Shown here: positions 27,996-40,300 of the stretch, piece by piece
Layout of the letters: every line of letters begins with the position of its first letter
Position numbering within the stretch: the first letter of the stretch is position 1
From: Parietaria judaica
Taxonomy: Eukaryota > Streptophyta > Magnoliopsida > Rosales > Urticaceae
Assembly: GCA_954871525.1 (NCBI GenBank)
Contig: OX940868.1
Location: 24,981,056 to 25,045,055, forward strand
DNA: 64,000 nucleotides
Reading direction: 5' to 3'
Program-made: the position numbers and the translations under genes
Notes under the pieces: generated by a model
Told to the model about the DNA's origin: nothing
Databases searched by the model: none
Seen by the model: the letters and a program-made list of their open reading frames with translations, nothing else

Positions 27996-28316
27996 TGGAG
28001 CATTGTGGATTTTGGTTGGAGACAGAGAGAGTGTTAAACGAGAAGATAGTATATCAGAAAGATGTTGTATGGGGAGAGAAAAACTAGGAGAGAAGGAGGA
28101 GAAAGTGGGGAGTTATGGGACAGAAAACAAAAACTATAACTGGGAAAACACCATATAAGTGTTTTTCAAATTCCTTTGTAAAATTTTCAAACCAAAAATC
28201 AGATTTTATAAATTAGTTTTAAAAAACTTAACCAAACATGTATTATCAAACCAAAATACCACTTTTTAAGACCAAAACGTAAAATCAGGTTTTCCAAAAG
28301 CTAACCAAACAGGCCA

Positions 28317-28791
28317 CAAATTTCACGATTTAAGGTATTATTAAATCAGACATTTTTGTCTCGTCTTCTCTCCCGGTACCATCTTCTTCACATGTACTTT
28401 TGAATTTTTCCGCCCTCCTTCCGCGAATTTTCGGCCGTTGCAAGCTTTTTTTTTTTAACTTTTTTTTCTTTCAAAAACACCACTTCACTTCAAAACTAGC
28501 AATACAAATTTTTCATTCGCCAAAATGCGTCCCGATTCACAATTTTCATGACCCGAGGCAACGATCCGCAAGTTGTGCCACGTACTTCCGCGCCAATGGC
28601 CGGCACTACTAGTCGTGATGTATATTGAGTCAAGGTGAAAGTCAAAGTCAAAGTCAATGGCAATATCTGATGATAAATATGAAAAACATTTGCACCCTCT
28701 AAAATATGATGCACTCTTTACACTGCAAACACCAAATACAGAGGCCAAAATGAGATATTAAGTCCTCCGTTCAACAAGAAGAAGGAAAAAC
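28317..28791. other. Spacer and GHR1 3' UTR
   Basis: No gene was seen. Near 28631-28655 the minus strand has several TTGAC cores in tandem within TTTGAC repeats, a W-box-like array of uncertain meaning because it lies downstream of GHR1. Confidence 0.45.
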
Positions 28792-31700
28792 CTAAATGGA
28801 AGAGAGGTCTTCATAAATAGTCTTGATCCCGGGCCTCTCCGAGACCGATCTTATACACCGCAACGCAATCCCGAGCACCTCCTTCATCCCCTTCTCCACC
28901 GCGGGATTGCTTCCCATTTCCTGCGCCAGCGACGCGTCGAAGCACTCCGAGCCGCGGCCCTCCGCCACCCGGGCGCGCACCCAGTCGGTCAGGTCGACGC
29001 CACCCCGGTCCTCGCCTGAGACGACATCGCCTGCAGACCTTCCAGTGAGAAGTTCGAGCATGACGACTCCAAAGGCGTAGACGTCAGACTTGAAGGACGG
29101 GAGAGGCTTCTTAGAGGCGGCGAGCTCGGGGGCACGGTACCCCAGCACGCCCGCGTCGAGGATCTGCTCAATTGTGCCAGCTTGTGTCATCAGTCGGTGG
29201 AGGCAGTAGTCGCCGACTCGGGCGTTGAGGTCGGGCCCGTCAAGGAGGATGTTCGTTGCTTTGAGGTTTCCGTGCGGGACAGCTCGGTCGAAGTGGAGGT
29301 AGTTTAGACCACGGGCTACGTCGACCGCAATCTTGAGACGCTGGGCCCACAGCATCGGCGGGCCCTTTCTTCCCGGACGATCTAGTGAAACATAAGGCAT
29401 GAGAACAATATTAAATTTAAGTAATCCACAATGCTCTTGAGCTGCATTGTTGTTTCAGCGTATATATATGTATATATACATATATATATAAGGTTTAAAG
29501 TCCTAAATTTTAATAATTTTTTCAAATTACTTATGTAAAATGAACGATTTTTATTTCATTTTAAGTCGTTCACATTATCTTTATTTTTTCGACAAAAACA
29601 TTCTGCAATGAAGAAAAGAATTGCGAAAATTTACACTCGAGATGACAAACTACTAAAATAAGCTTAACTAGTGAGATCATAACAATCGAACTTGAATACA
29701 TAGTTAGGAGAAACTATTTACCGTAGAGAAAGCTTGCGAGACTTCCGGGCGCAATGTAGTCGGAAAGAATAAGTTTCTCGTGCTGCGTAGGGCCCCAGTA
29801 GTAGCCTTTCAAACCGACCACGTTCGGGTGCCTTATGTTGGTGAATTTCTTCGCCTCCTTTGCGAACTCCTTCTTCTGCTTGGCCACGCCTTCTCTCAGC
29901 CACTTCACCGTCAAGAACAGGCCGCTCTCCAGAGTCGCCCTGTACGACGTTCCGTGGCTGCTTCTCCCCAACACTTCTGCCGGAGCCCGAGAGAGCTCCT
30001 CCGGCGTCAAAGTGATCGTATCATCCAGAAAGTAGAGCTCTCCAGCCAACCGATCCGGTGACCGGACATCGAGTTTCGTGAGGCCCTCAGTGGAGAGAAG
30101 CTCGCCGGATTCTGGCGACCAAGACAACTGGCTGCTCTTCGTGGGAGAATACCCTGTGGCTGTTCCCCCCTTCTCGTCGGAGCTGATCATTTCCGACGAA
30201 GACCCTTTCCGTGATGCCATGAGATCTTCGGCCGAGACTGTGAGAGCACTCGCGGATTCTGTCCCGAGAATTCTAGATGGGTTTGATTGGGTGGTCCTGC
30301 TTATGTCTTTCTTCTTCATAACTGGTTCCGGAGGATCTCGCCGCGATATGCAGATATAGTGTATAAAGATGGCGAGCAAAAGGATGATGACCAATGCAAT
30401 GACGCAAGAAACTATTATTATCACTTTGACGAGCGTGTTGAGTGGCCTTCTCTTGGATTTTTCTGACGGAGAACCGCTCGAGTCCGGAGCCGCGCCGGGA
30501 AAACTCAGAGCAGAATTTCCGGGAAAGAACGAAGATCTCGGAAACCTTCTCAGGTTCTCTGGGACAACACCGGAAAGATCGTTGTATGAGGCATTGAAGC
30601 TCCCGAGGCCGTCGGGCAACTTGTTCGGCAGGGGACCCGTGAAATGATTCTGAGAAATGTCCAACGCCTTGAGTGAGCTCATGTCGGTGATAGAAGTCGG
30701 AAGAGATCCAGAGAAGTTGTTTCCGGCGATATTGAGCACATGGATCGGAGTTGAACCGAGCTGATCCGGGAAATAGCTGCTGAACTTGTTATGGGAAAGG
30801 CTGAGAATCTGAAGCTTGGAATCAGTGGGTAAGGGAGACGAAAGCTTGATACCACCGGTGAGCAAATTGTTGTCGAGATAGAGCGCTTCCAAGGTCGGCA
30901 TTGTCAGCAAATCGACGAGAACCGAACCATCTAATTGGTTGGAACTGAGATCCAGAACACTAAGCTTTGGATACTGAGTTATCACCTCCGGCACTGAACG
31001 GGTAAGCGAGTTATGAGATATATTGAGATGATTCAAGCGCAGAAACTGCGGGGTTACCTCCGGGATCGGTCCGGTCAGACGGTTAAGACTCAAATCAACG
31101 TATTCAAGGTTACCCCATTTCAAAATCTGGCTTAAATTTCCTTCAAACCCGTTGTTTGACAGATCAAGCACAGCGCAGCTACCCGTCAACATTGGCAGCT
31201 CACCGGTGAGCCCGTTTGAAGAAAGATTGAGTACACGCAAAATGGTTGATGTGATCATACTGACCGGGCCTGAAAAATGAAATAACAGACGGTGAAATTT
31301 ATTGTACACGTTATAAATCGACACTACGAAGCCCAATTTGGGAAGAAACCCCGGGCAAAGGAGAAGAAATTCACTACGAACAAAAAATTGATACAACGGA
31401 GAAGAGAGAGGGTCGAAAAATAACGCCCTGATCCCTCCGCTTCCACCACGGAGTCCCCAACATATCCAATAAAATACGTTGCACCCCAGAGCTAGAAGCT
31501 GGCGGGGCCAAGCGAAGCGGATTCGGGTCACAAACTCCAACAAAACTTTTATTTAATTAAACAACATTAGTTGACAATTTTAGCCCCGACAAATTGTTGC
31601 CATCAAATCTTGAATTAAACAAGACTAATTATTGTAAAAAAAAGGTAAAAACCATGGTGCATTCATGATTAAAGTACCTGTGAGGTTGTTGCCACTCAAA

Positions 31701-32731
31701 TCCAGTTCAGACAAGACCAGAGAATCCCCTTTCAACAGGTTGTTCGGAATCTCTCCGGTGAAGCGGTTGTTCCCGAGTTTGAGAACTTGGAGATCGTAGA
31801 CGAAGCTGAAACCCGGGAGTTCGCCGGAAAGCTGGTTGTAACTCAAGTCCAACACCTTCAAGTTTCCGAACAGCGGGAGTTCGCCGCCGCTGATCAACGA
31901 CCCGACAAGCTGGTTCCGGCTTAGATTCAAGTACTTGATCGTCTCCGAAACACGCGACAAGAACTTCTGCCCCGAGCTCGTGAGCAAATTGCTGCTGAAA
32001 TCGACATGAGAGGCGCTCGAAAGCATAAAGAACTCGACGTCGAGATGGCCCTCGAGCATATTCCCGTGCAAGTCGATAACTTCAAGGCTCGAAAGAAGCT
32101 CGAATCCTTTGGGCACGCTTTTAGTAAATCCGTTCAAGGAAAGATTCAGGTACACCAAGCCCGACAGCTTCGCCAAAGATCCCGGAATCGCCCCGGAAAA
32201 AGAGTTGCCACTCAAATCCAGGGACTGGATTGAAGAAAGCCCGGAGATCGAATCCGGAATCAACCCCGAGAAGTTGTTACCAGCGAGCGAAAGATTCCTC
32301 AAACCGTCTAGTCTACCGATCCCAGCCGGCAACGGCGAAGCGAAAAGATTGTTCGAGACGTCGAGGTACCTGAGGCTGCCGAAATCCGCAATGTTGTCGG
32401 GAATCTTCCCGGAGATCGAGTTGTTCGCCATGGAAAGCTTGACGAGCTTCGTGAGGTTCGCAAACACGCTCAAGTCCGCCTCCGCCGAGAGGCCCAAGTT
32501 GTCGAGAACGACTCCGGCGACGTTTCCGCCGTTGCAGACGATCCCGTTCCAAGAAGCGGGACAGCCATCGAAGTCTATAGACTCGTCGTTCCAGGAGTTG
32601 AGAACATACCCAGTTGGGTCACGCTTGATCCCTTTCCGAAACTCAAGCAGAGCCAAAATGTCCTGCGATGGAAGCTGCCCCATGGCAGAGACGAACAGCA
32701 CGCACAGCACAAACAGCCCACGAAGCTTCAT
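28792..32731 (-). CDS. GHR1: GHR1-like LRR receptor pseudokinase
   Basis: Plasma-membrane LRR receptor kinase; the Arabidopsis orthologue At4g20940 is needed for H2O2/ABA-driven stomatal closure through the SLAC1 channel. Exons 32731-31678, 31269-29722, 29381-28792 join in frame to 1063 residues. Residues 1-18 are a signal peptide. The cap SWNDESIDFDGCPASWNGIV is followed by about 20 LRRs. The membrane span VIIIVSCVIALVIILLLAIF lies near 627-650, then a juxtamembrane region and kinase fold to the C-terminal IYEDLSSI. The catalytic loop reads HGNLKATNILL instead of HRD, and the DFG position reads GDYCLHRL, so catalysis is not expected. Arabidopsis GHR1 is reported to be a pseudokinase. A short uORF (32794-32771) may precede the start. 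Confidence 0.95.
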
Positions 32732-33060
32732 AGCACCTCCGTTAATGGCGTCCGAGATTCGAAATGGGTTTCAAGCTCGAAGAGAGTAGTACATTACAGT
32801 CTAGTATTTCTGGTGAGCAAGTACGAGCTTCGGATAGAGAGATGACAGAGTAATGGCGGACATTAATGAGCTTGAGAGATCTTACGAGCAAGAAACCCCA
32901 TTGCAACGAAGCTCACTGTTGATCAACACTAACAACCCACATGAAGATGATGAAGAAGAAGAAGAACCTTGAAGCTGGCACTACAAAAAAACAAAGAGGG
33001 ACCCAGAAGATTTTTCACTGTGATTCGTGAAAAGCCCTTAATCAAAAGTGCCTTTGAGCT
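32732..33060 (-). promoter_or_regulatory. GHR1 5' leader with possible uORF and intron
   Basis: On the minus strand a seven-codon frame beginning ATGTACTAC (32794) ends at 32771, upstream of the GHR1 ATG. A donor-like CTC/GTAAGATC near 32886 and an acceptor-like CACCAG near 32816 suggest a short leader intron. Both are inferences from sequence only. Confidence 0.35.

Positions 33061-33106
<46 letters not shown>
33050..33106. repeat. CT then TA microsatellite
   Basis: A CT run passes directly into a TA run of about 28 bp. It lies just upstream of the GHR1 leader and may be length-polymorphic. Confidence 0.85.
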
Positions 33107-33109
<3 letters not shown>

Positions 33110-33287
33110 AATGCTATATAGTCCGAAAACCCTGGTTTTCCATTAATGCAAGTGAGCTGAGCCTGAAAAAATGAAATCTTGCTTTTGTTTGTCACCTTTT
33201 TTCTGGGTTTTTGAGGAAGAGGACACTTGAACAAAACACCAAAAAAAATTTGATTTTTTGCATTGGAATTTTAAAATAAAACCAATA

Positions 33288-33321
33288 TTGTATAATATAT
33301 ATATATATATATTATACAATA
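33288..33321. repeat. Perfect 34-bp palindrome
   Basis: ATTGTATAAT, an AT core, then ATTATACAAT form a perfect palindrome able to make a cruciform or hairpin. No target duplication was seen. Confidence 0.7.
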
Positions 33322-33654
33322 AATATTAGGGTTTGGACTTTGGATTAGATTAATAAAGCGGGAAAAAAGTGGGGCTTTTCTTACGTTCCCTCTTTTCTTC
33401 TTTAAAAGAGTGCCATTTTTACAGTGAATTAGTGTTACTTTACCCGCCAAATAAATAAATAAATAAATAAATAAATAAAGGGAATCTCTGTGTCTCTGTG
33501 TACTGCCTAGTGGACGTCAAATGGATTTATCAAATCCACTTCAAAGTCAAGAAAATATAATCAAGGTTTTCTAGGGTGGTCCCTCAACTCTTACTTCTTG
33601 ACACATTTTTTCTTCGGCTATTAGATTTTGAGTTTTTTTTTTTTTTTTATAATT

Positions 33655-33850
33655 AAGTCAAACCTAGAACGACATCTAAATATGACAGGCGAAGGTTTTG
33701 TAGCAATTTGTAATTCGTGTCATGTCCGTGTCACGTCTCGTTTACAAATCGCGTTAGAAGATAAGACATCGGCTGACTCTTCATTTAAAAATCGTATTTA
33801 TTGTGTCTACTCGTTTAATTTATTTAACTAATTTAAAGGTCAAGTTCTTG
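33655..33850. mobile_element. MITE fragment, same family as 25.7 and 53.2 kb
   Basis: Shares GTTAGAAGATAAGAC and TTTATTGTGTCTACTCG in order with the copies at 25675-25860 and 53170-53320. Termini are degraded. Confidence 0.5.
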
Positions 33851-34361
33851 CCAATTACTTAGACGCCTAAATTTTTCAAATGACCGCTGTCGGTTTTGAC
33901 AATATTTGGAATCAACAAAACGATGTTTGTTAAAAAAACAAAATAATTCTTTATTTAATTTTTTATAAAATATTATTATTTTACATAATACTCGTCTGTT
34001 ATCGAATAACTCCTAAAATCTGATCGGAACAAAAGATTATATGTTTTAAAAGGCAATGCAAGCCATAGGCTAACCGGTAAAATTGAAAAATATGTTTTAG
34101 AGAGTATTATGCGTGGACTTAATCGTGAAAAATTATTCAATTGTCAAAACATTGTATTTAAGGTTAAAAATATATATTAAAAATCATAGATAAAAGTCAC
34201 GAGCAAGAGGAATATGGAACCCATGGTGCAAAAAGTAGTTTGTTTTGTTTCTTTCTATAATTTTTAGTTTTTTACTTTGTGAAAGTTAAAAAGACACAAT
34301 AGCTAAAAAGAAGGAGAAACGACACCATTAAAAATATAAACCGCAAAAAGACAACTAGTGC

Positions 34362-34639
34362 CACGTGGAGGATATGGGACCCACAGAATGACCCTTTGAC
34401 CAAGCTGTTGACTCGCTGTGGCGTTTGCCCATTCCCTCTTTCAACTTCCGATGACTCCTCCTCTCTTCTCTCTCTCCACCCTTGAGAGGTGAAGTAGGTG
34501 GAGGCTTAATGGCCGGGCCAAGTGGGCCCCACTAGGAATCAACCATTGGAAGGAGGACACGTGGAGATGTGGGTCCCATGGTTCGCATGGGTGCTGTCGA
34601 AACAGGTTGGGATGAGCTCGTGTCGTGGGATATTTATAG
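34362..34639. promoter_or_regulatory. Cluster of G-box, W-box and TATA motifs
   Basis: CACGTG occurs at 34362-34367 and again at 34558-34563. TTGAC cores occur at 34396-34400 and 34408-34412. CTATAAATA lies on the minus strand at 34631-34639. The block is GC-richer than its surroundings. No coding region begins just downstream on either strand. It could be a distal element of GHR1 (about 1.7 kb upstream) or the promoter of a non-coding or lost gene. Confidence 0.35.
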
Positions 34640-37098
34640 CGCCGCATTGGAATGGACCACCGATTTATGAGGAGAAGAAGTGAAAATTCACCAGAAATTT
34701 TGTATAAAATTAGGCTAAGTTTTTACTATTTACTTTATTTTTATTTATCAATTTATTGATTGATTTAAGCGGAACTAGGATTTGGACTTCGGGGTGGCGG
34801 ATTTTAAATTTTTAGTGCAAACAGAAGGAGTTTATTCGTAATTTTTAAAACATTAATGCTAAAAGTGATCATTTAAAAAATATTGCGGTGGCTGGAGACA
34901 CACAACACTTGGGTGTGATTCCGCCTATGGATTTAACATAATTTTAAACATAACATTTATTCTTTCTTTTCGCTTCTCTTATTCTTATTTTCTCACTTAC
35001 GTTCTTGCTTTTCACACAAAAAAATTTTATTGCGAGAATAAAAAAAATATAACACAAGTGATAAGTCTCGTCAAATCCGTGACTTGTTTACTTTCTGTTA
35101 TTTATTTTTCAATAAGAAAGGTTACAATTCACGAACCCTAATTTCTAATTATATCATTTATTTGTACACTACATCCCTATTAACTGAAGGGTAAAATCAA
35201 CCGATAGCTCGTCGAAAAGTAGGTGATAATAACTAGCAATTTACCTTGTAACATATGTAATTGAGAGCTATAATATAGAAGTAAGAAAGAATATCATAAA
35301 ATTAATATTCAATACTATAATAATTTAAATTAAATAAGATTTTTAAATAGTTCAACTCTACCTAATAATACTAAATTATTAGTCGATAAATTAATAAAAA
35401 AAAAATCCTTATAATAAAAACTTTATACAACGTCTAATATGTATATATAATTTTTTTTAAACTCCGAAGTGAGCTCGCCTCTTATTGCACGTGATTTAAC
35501 GACGAGTTGGTTTGATTTGCATTAAAAGAAGAATGCCGTATTTTGCATGTGTTGGTTAAAGTTAAAACTCTTTTTCACGTTTGGCTTGGTTGGGTCACAT
35601 TTTGACTAAGTGTGAGAATTAAAGAGAAACACGATCATAAATGTTTCACTCATTTTTCACTGATCTGCAACAAGCATAACCATGATCTATTAGAAATAAA
35701 AAATAAAAATCCATAATTTTTTGTTTCTTGTTAAAGATTGCCATATATATATATATGAAACAGAAATCTCTAGTACGGTGAAACGTTCTGAAGGCAACAA
35801 TTTCAATAGTTGGTAACCCCATTAATAAATGTAGAGAGATAGAGACAGAAACAAGCATTTATAGCTTAATATGAACATGAATTTGCGGGTGAAAAAAAAC
35901 ATACAATAGGACCCGTCGACCCGACCCGATACCAAAACACTTCAAGAACACAAACACGGTAGCCACCAACCTGATGGTTACCGAATACTACAGATAAACG
36001 ATCAAGGACAATGCACTAGCCTCTCCCCCAAAAAAAGAAGCTTAGACACTCGGGTGATGCTCATAGGCAGAACGAGGTTGGTTTAAATTTTCAGTGTAAA
36101 TAAAGTGAATTAATTAATTGATTTTATTTATTTATTTATTTATTTATTTGGGGGTTACCACCCCATCACAATAAAGGGTAGTTCCGCATGTGGTGTGGCT
36201 ACGGATGGGGTGCGCCTATATGCTATGCGAAAAACTAGCATGTTAAAAAGGAAAGACAAAAAACAAAGAAACTTGATTTAAATTAATTTTATTTGTTTAT
36301 CGATGTCTAACAAGTTAACCGATGGGTTCTTAATAACCAATGGGTTTTACCAGCAAAAATCTTATCGATATGATTTTACGGGTTGAGTTGTAATTGATGG
36401 GTCTACTGATGGGTTTCATATCAATTATTATAAGAATACATTCTTAATATATATTATTGATGCTGTAATTATTTTCAAATAAAGTTATAGTTTTAATATT
36501 TTACAAAATCAAGATTATAATTATAATTATTTAAAAAAAATGAAATTATAATTTTATAAAAGAAAAAAACTAAAAAGAAAATAAGCATATTTGGCAGTAT
36601 AAAAATTCAATCCCATTTTAAGTGTCATTTTCTTTATTTTTTCGTATAAAATGAATATATATTTTTTTATGAACGTGTCTTCTAATTATAATAATAATAA
36701 TAAACGCCTAATTTAGATAAGTTTAATATGTTTTTTTAGCTAAAATCTCCAATTTTGGCTGGGCCTGATAACAATGGATTTATCAATTTACTAACTACCA
36801 TTCGTGGGGTACTTTTACTGCTATAAAAATTAAGAAATTTCACACTTACAGAACAAGGGTCTATGTTGTTTTTTTTTTTTTTTTTGAATGGGGTACTTTC
36901 GACCAAGGGTACATAAAAACAGGTAACACTATTAACCAAGTTTACTATTAACCAAGTTTAATATATGTTGTTGGGCACTCATAGTTACCTTTACGTTGCA
37001 AAAATGTATTACTAGTTGCACCAAGGGGTTAATTTACATAAATAAGTACTATCGACAAAGGAACCAACTTGTTTATACTTTTCAAGCCAAATTGCAGG

Positions 37099-37132
<34 letters not shown>

Positions 37133-37384
37133 GAGTTAGTATTCATATGAATTATACATAAGATATTAAGATGCTTACTATTTAAAAGTGATTTATGAAG
37201 GTGAGACTCAGAAAGCAATGGCTGCTTGGTTTGAAGAAAGAAAGAGAACATCACAAAATTGCAAAACAATCCAGAAAGTTGATTCTATCTTCGCTACCAG
37301 TTTGCAGTAAGAGTGACAAACATATTAATAGGCCATTTAAAATAGACCCAAGACATGTATTTTCTCTAAACGCGGGTCTCGACC

Positions 37385-40300
37385 TCACTTCTTCCCTCCC
37401 CCGGAAACGTTAAACTTGAAGAATATGATGTCTCCGTCTTGAACCACGTACGTCTTTCCTTCTTGCTTGTACTTCCCAGCAGCCTGAAATAAAGTTACAG
37501 CAATGAATACTCGATTAGGTCATTTAAAAACCGAGGCATTTCTAGACCACAATTGTGTACTATTAACTATTAAGTGCCGAACTTGTTAGGGTTCTAAAAG
37601 AAATTCCAAAAAGAATTATTATTGGTAACAATGCCTTCGATCTTTTCGATGGAGCACAGTTTCTCTTAATGATTGTGGCCGCAAGATTCCTTGTAAGAAT
37701 ATTTTAAAAAGTAGCGTACTGTCTTCTTGAGTCTCGACATCATAGAAATTGATGGAAAACGTTAACTTCACTCGAGGGTAGTTTGTCAGTTTTTCTCCTA
37801 TTTTGTGGGAAGTTAGCAATGCTAGATGGACTCTTGATTCCCACAATCTATTCTAGTACATTGTTCTTGTTACGTACGAATTGACAAAATACCCCCGAGT
37901 AAGTCATTGTCGTGCACAACTCAAGTTAATGTTTTCATCATCTTTATCGTCTAGGGGGCAGTTATCAGGAGGCAAGCTACTTGTTCTTGGAATGACCGGA
38001 GGGCATTATTGCCAATTACTCTAGTAATAATAAGATTCACCGATATGAACCGAGGAATATAGTGAAATTCATAGTTTTATGAAATAGAAAACTCTATAAT
38101 TTTAGAAAGAATACAATTAAGAGGCTTGTGATAACAAAAACATTCTTAAAGTGAGAATCATAGCTTAAAAATGTTTAAATGTACAAATTTACCTTTACAG
38201 CTGTCTCACTACCGTGCTCCTTCAAATCGTCAAACTTCATCACCTGTGCATTGCCAGCCAAATTCACGAGTTAAGCATGCGACAAACATGTATATAAATG
38301 CAAAAGCCAAAAAGTCATTCATGTTTCAGAATACATTATAATTTAAAATTACTTGCCAGCAAAAAATTAAATCAGTATATAAGTAACCGTATAAGGCTAA
38401 CAGCTAAGTGTAAAATTTGAATTTCAAGAAAATAATATAATCATCATCGTGGAATGGAATAGAAGTTCGAGGAGATAAAGAGGAACTCTTCCGATAAAAT
38501 ATAGTTTTGCTCCCATCAAAGTAAAAAATAAAAAAAAAAGGAAAGAAAGGGACCTCAGCACAAATAAACCCCTTCTCAAAATCGGTATGGATGGTCCCGG
38601 CAGCTTGAGGGGCCTTTGACTGCCGTCTGATTTGCCAGCACTTGACCTGAAATAATTATAAAAAAAGTTCCAGTGGCAAAATCATTAGTGATTTACCGAT
38701 CAAGCACGAGAAATGATACCCTATGGTCAACTTATTTCTGTAACGTTTGAGCTTAAACTTCGGACATGATCGTTGTACAAGTAACTGTATTGAACTGCTC
38801 TTTTCTACATGTGTGTACTAAAATTACAATTTGGAGCCTGAAGCTACAAGCTGTCTATAATTACAATTTGATAAGAGTCTGCATATAGCAATTTGAATAA
38901 CTTTATTCCAAGTAAGAATTATGAAGATTATACGCAGTATGGAAGATGACTGAAAACATAATATAGCGCAAAGTTCCTAAGTTCACTATTATGCTTCTCT
39001 CCAAAATTCCGTCCACTTTTTCAATCGATTTAACAGAGCGTTGGATATGCCGTTAAGTCTTGGAAATGTGTTACTTCTAGAATTATTCATACATTTTTAG
39101 TTTTTCTTTTTTGGTAGTGACATGTAGTGTAGTGGTTTTCCGTCAACAATTGTGTATCGTATATACAAGGAGGATCGTACAAGGCCTCCAAAATATCAGG
39201 AAACTAGAATCCAACAAAATAGGAAACATACTGCGACAATTATACTCCTATTAATATGCAATGAACGATTTGTTAAAGCCCGATTAACACCTAATGTGTT
39301 ACTGCATTAACAATCCGAGCCACCAAGACACTAAATTTGATGGGGATAAAGTGTCTGCATTGTAACAGCAAGAACACCCTAAAGGAGACTAATACAGAAA
39401 ATTGCAAAAAGATAATAATACCAAATTGGAGCTTTATTTACCTCATCAGGGCCAGCTGTGAAGAAGTAAATGAGATTAATGGCAGCAAATCCAGTCTTGA
39501 TGATCTTTGGAAGGGCACTGCAGAATAATTGATTAGAGAAAAAAACAGTTATCAACAGAATCGTGATATATAAACACATTGAAGACTAGAAAGCACTAAC
39601 GAACAAAGTGAATTTGTAAGAAAAGGCAAACAACAAGTTCAAAGTATACCATTTCGTTTTCACTTCCTTTTCTAGTTAAATGACTAGAAACAAAAATAAT
39701 CCTGCCTAGTCCGGATAATATATACAATAAAAGGCTGGAACTTCCTGATATCAAGGATTTCGCAAGCATAAGCTTACCTTTGTAGCTTATTCTCCTCACA
39801 ATATTTCGGAACTTCATCAGGAGGCATATCGGCAAGATTCTTTTCCAAGACACAGCTAAAAGGTATAATTTGTTCCCCACCATGCTCTTGAACCCTAGAA
39901 ACATGACAAAAATTCATTTATTCTAGCTGAACATCAAATAGCGTACTGACTGATGAAATCCTATACATACGAAAATGTAGAATTAAATATAGAAGCAAAT
40001 ATGCTTTGTTTTGACACCAATTTTGGAGGACACTAAAAAAATCAATGCCCTTGTGAATGAAAACATACCAGGCATGAATCTTTGGCAGAAACTTGTTCTT
40101 TTTTCTTTGGTAATCTCTCTCGTTCATGTTAACCTGAAGAGAAAATAAAGCCCATCAATCAAAAAGCTTGTAATCTCTCAAATGGCGACATTCTTCCATA
40201 AACTGATTTTCATTAGATTCCTCTTCATCACTGTGTTTCATACTTGGCCGTTGAAAGGTAATTTGCTAACAATGCATCACCGTTCTTAATTCAGAAAAGA

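Larger units (their letters stand above)
27378..28316. mobile_element. TIR transposon carrying a gene copy
   Basis: The left end GGGCCTGTTTGGTTAGCG and right end GCTAACCAAACAGGCC are inverted repeats. Inside each end the word TTTGGTTAAG recurs, giving inverted similarity over roughly 100 bp. The GGGCCTGTTTGG start resembles PIF/Harbinger (Tourist-like) ends. The flanks offer only a 3-bp CAA duplication (27375-27377 and 28317-28319), not the TWA usual for that superfamily, so the class is uncertain. The interior holds no transposase but a GC-rich helix-loop-helix gene fragment on the minus strand. Confidence 0.75.
33107..37384. other. Intergenic region between GHR1 and OLA1
   Basis: No protein gene was recognised in 4.3 kb. 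It holds an AAAT repeat at 33452-33479, MITE fragments, a promoter-like island at 34362-34639, possible GGCGGAAC-type MITE ends around 34768-34926 and 36063-36230, a TTTA repeat at 36127-36150 and a TA run at 37101-37131. Confidence 0.5.
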
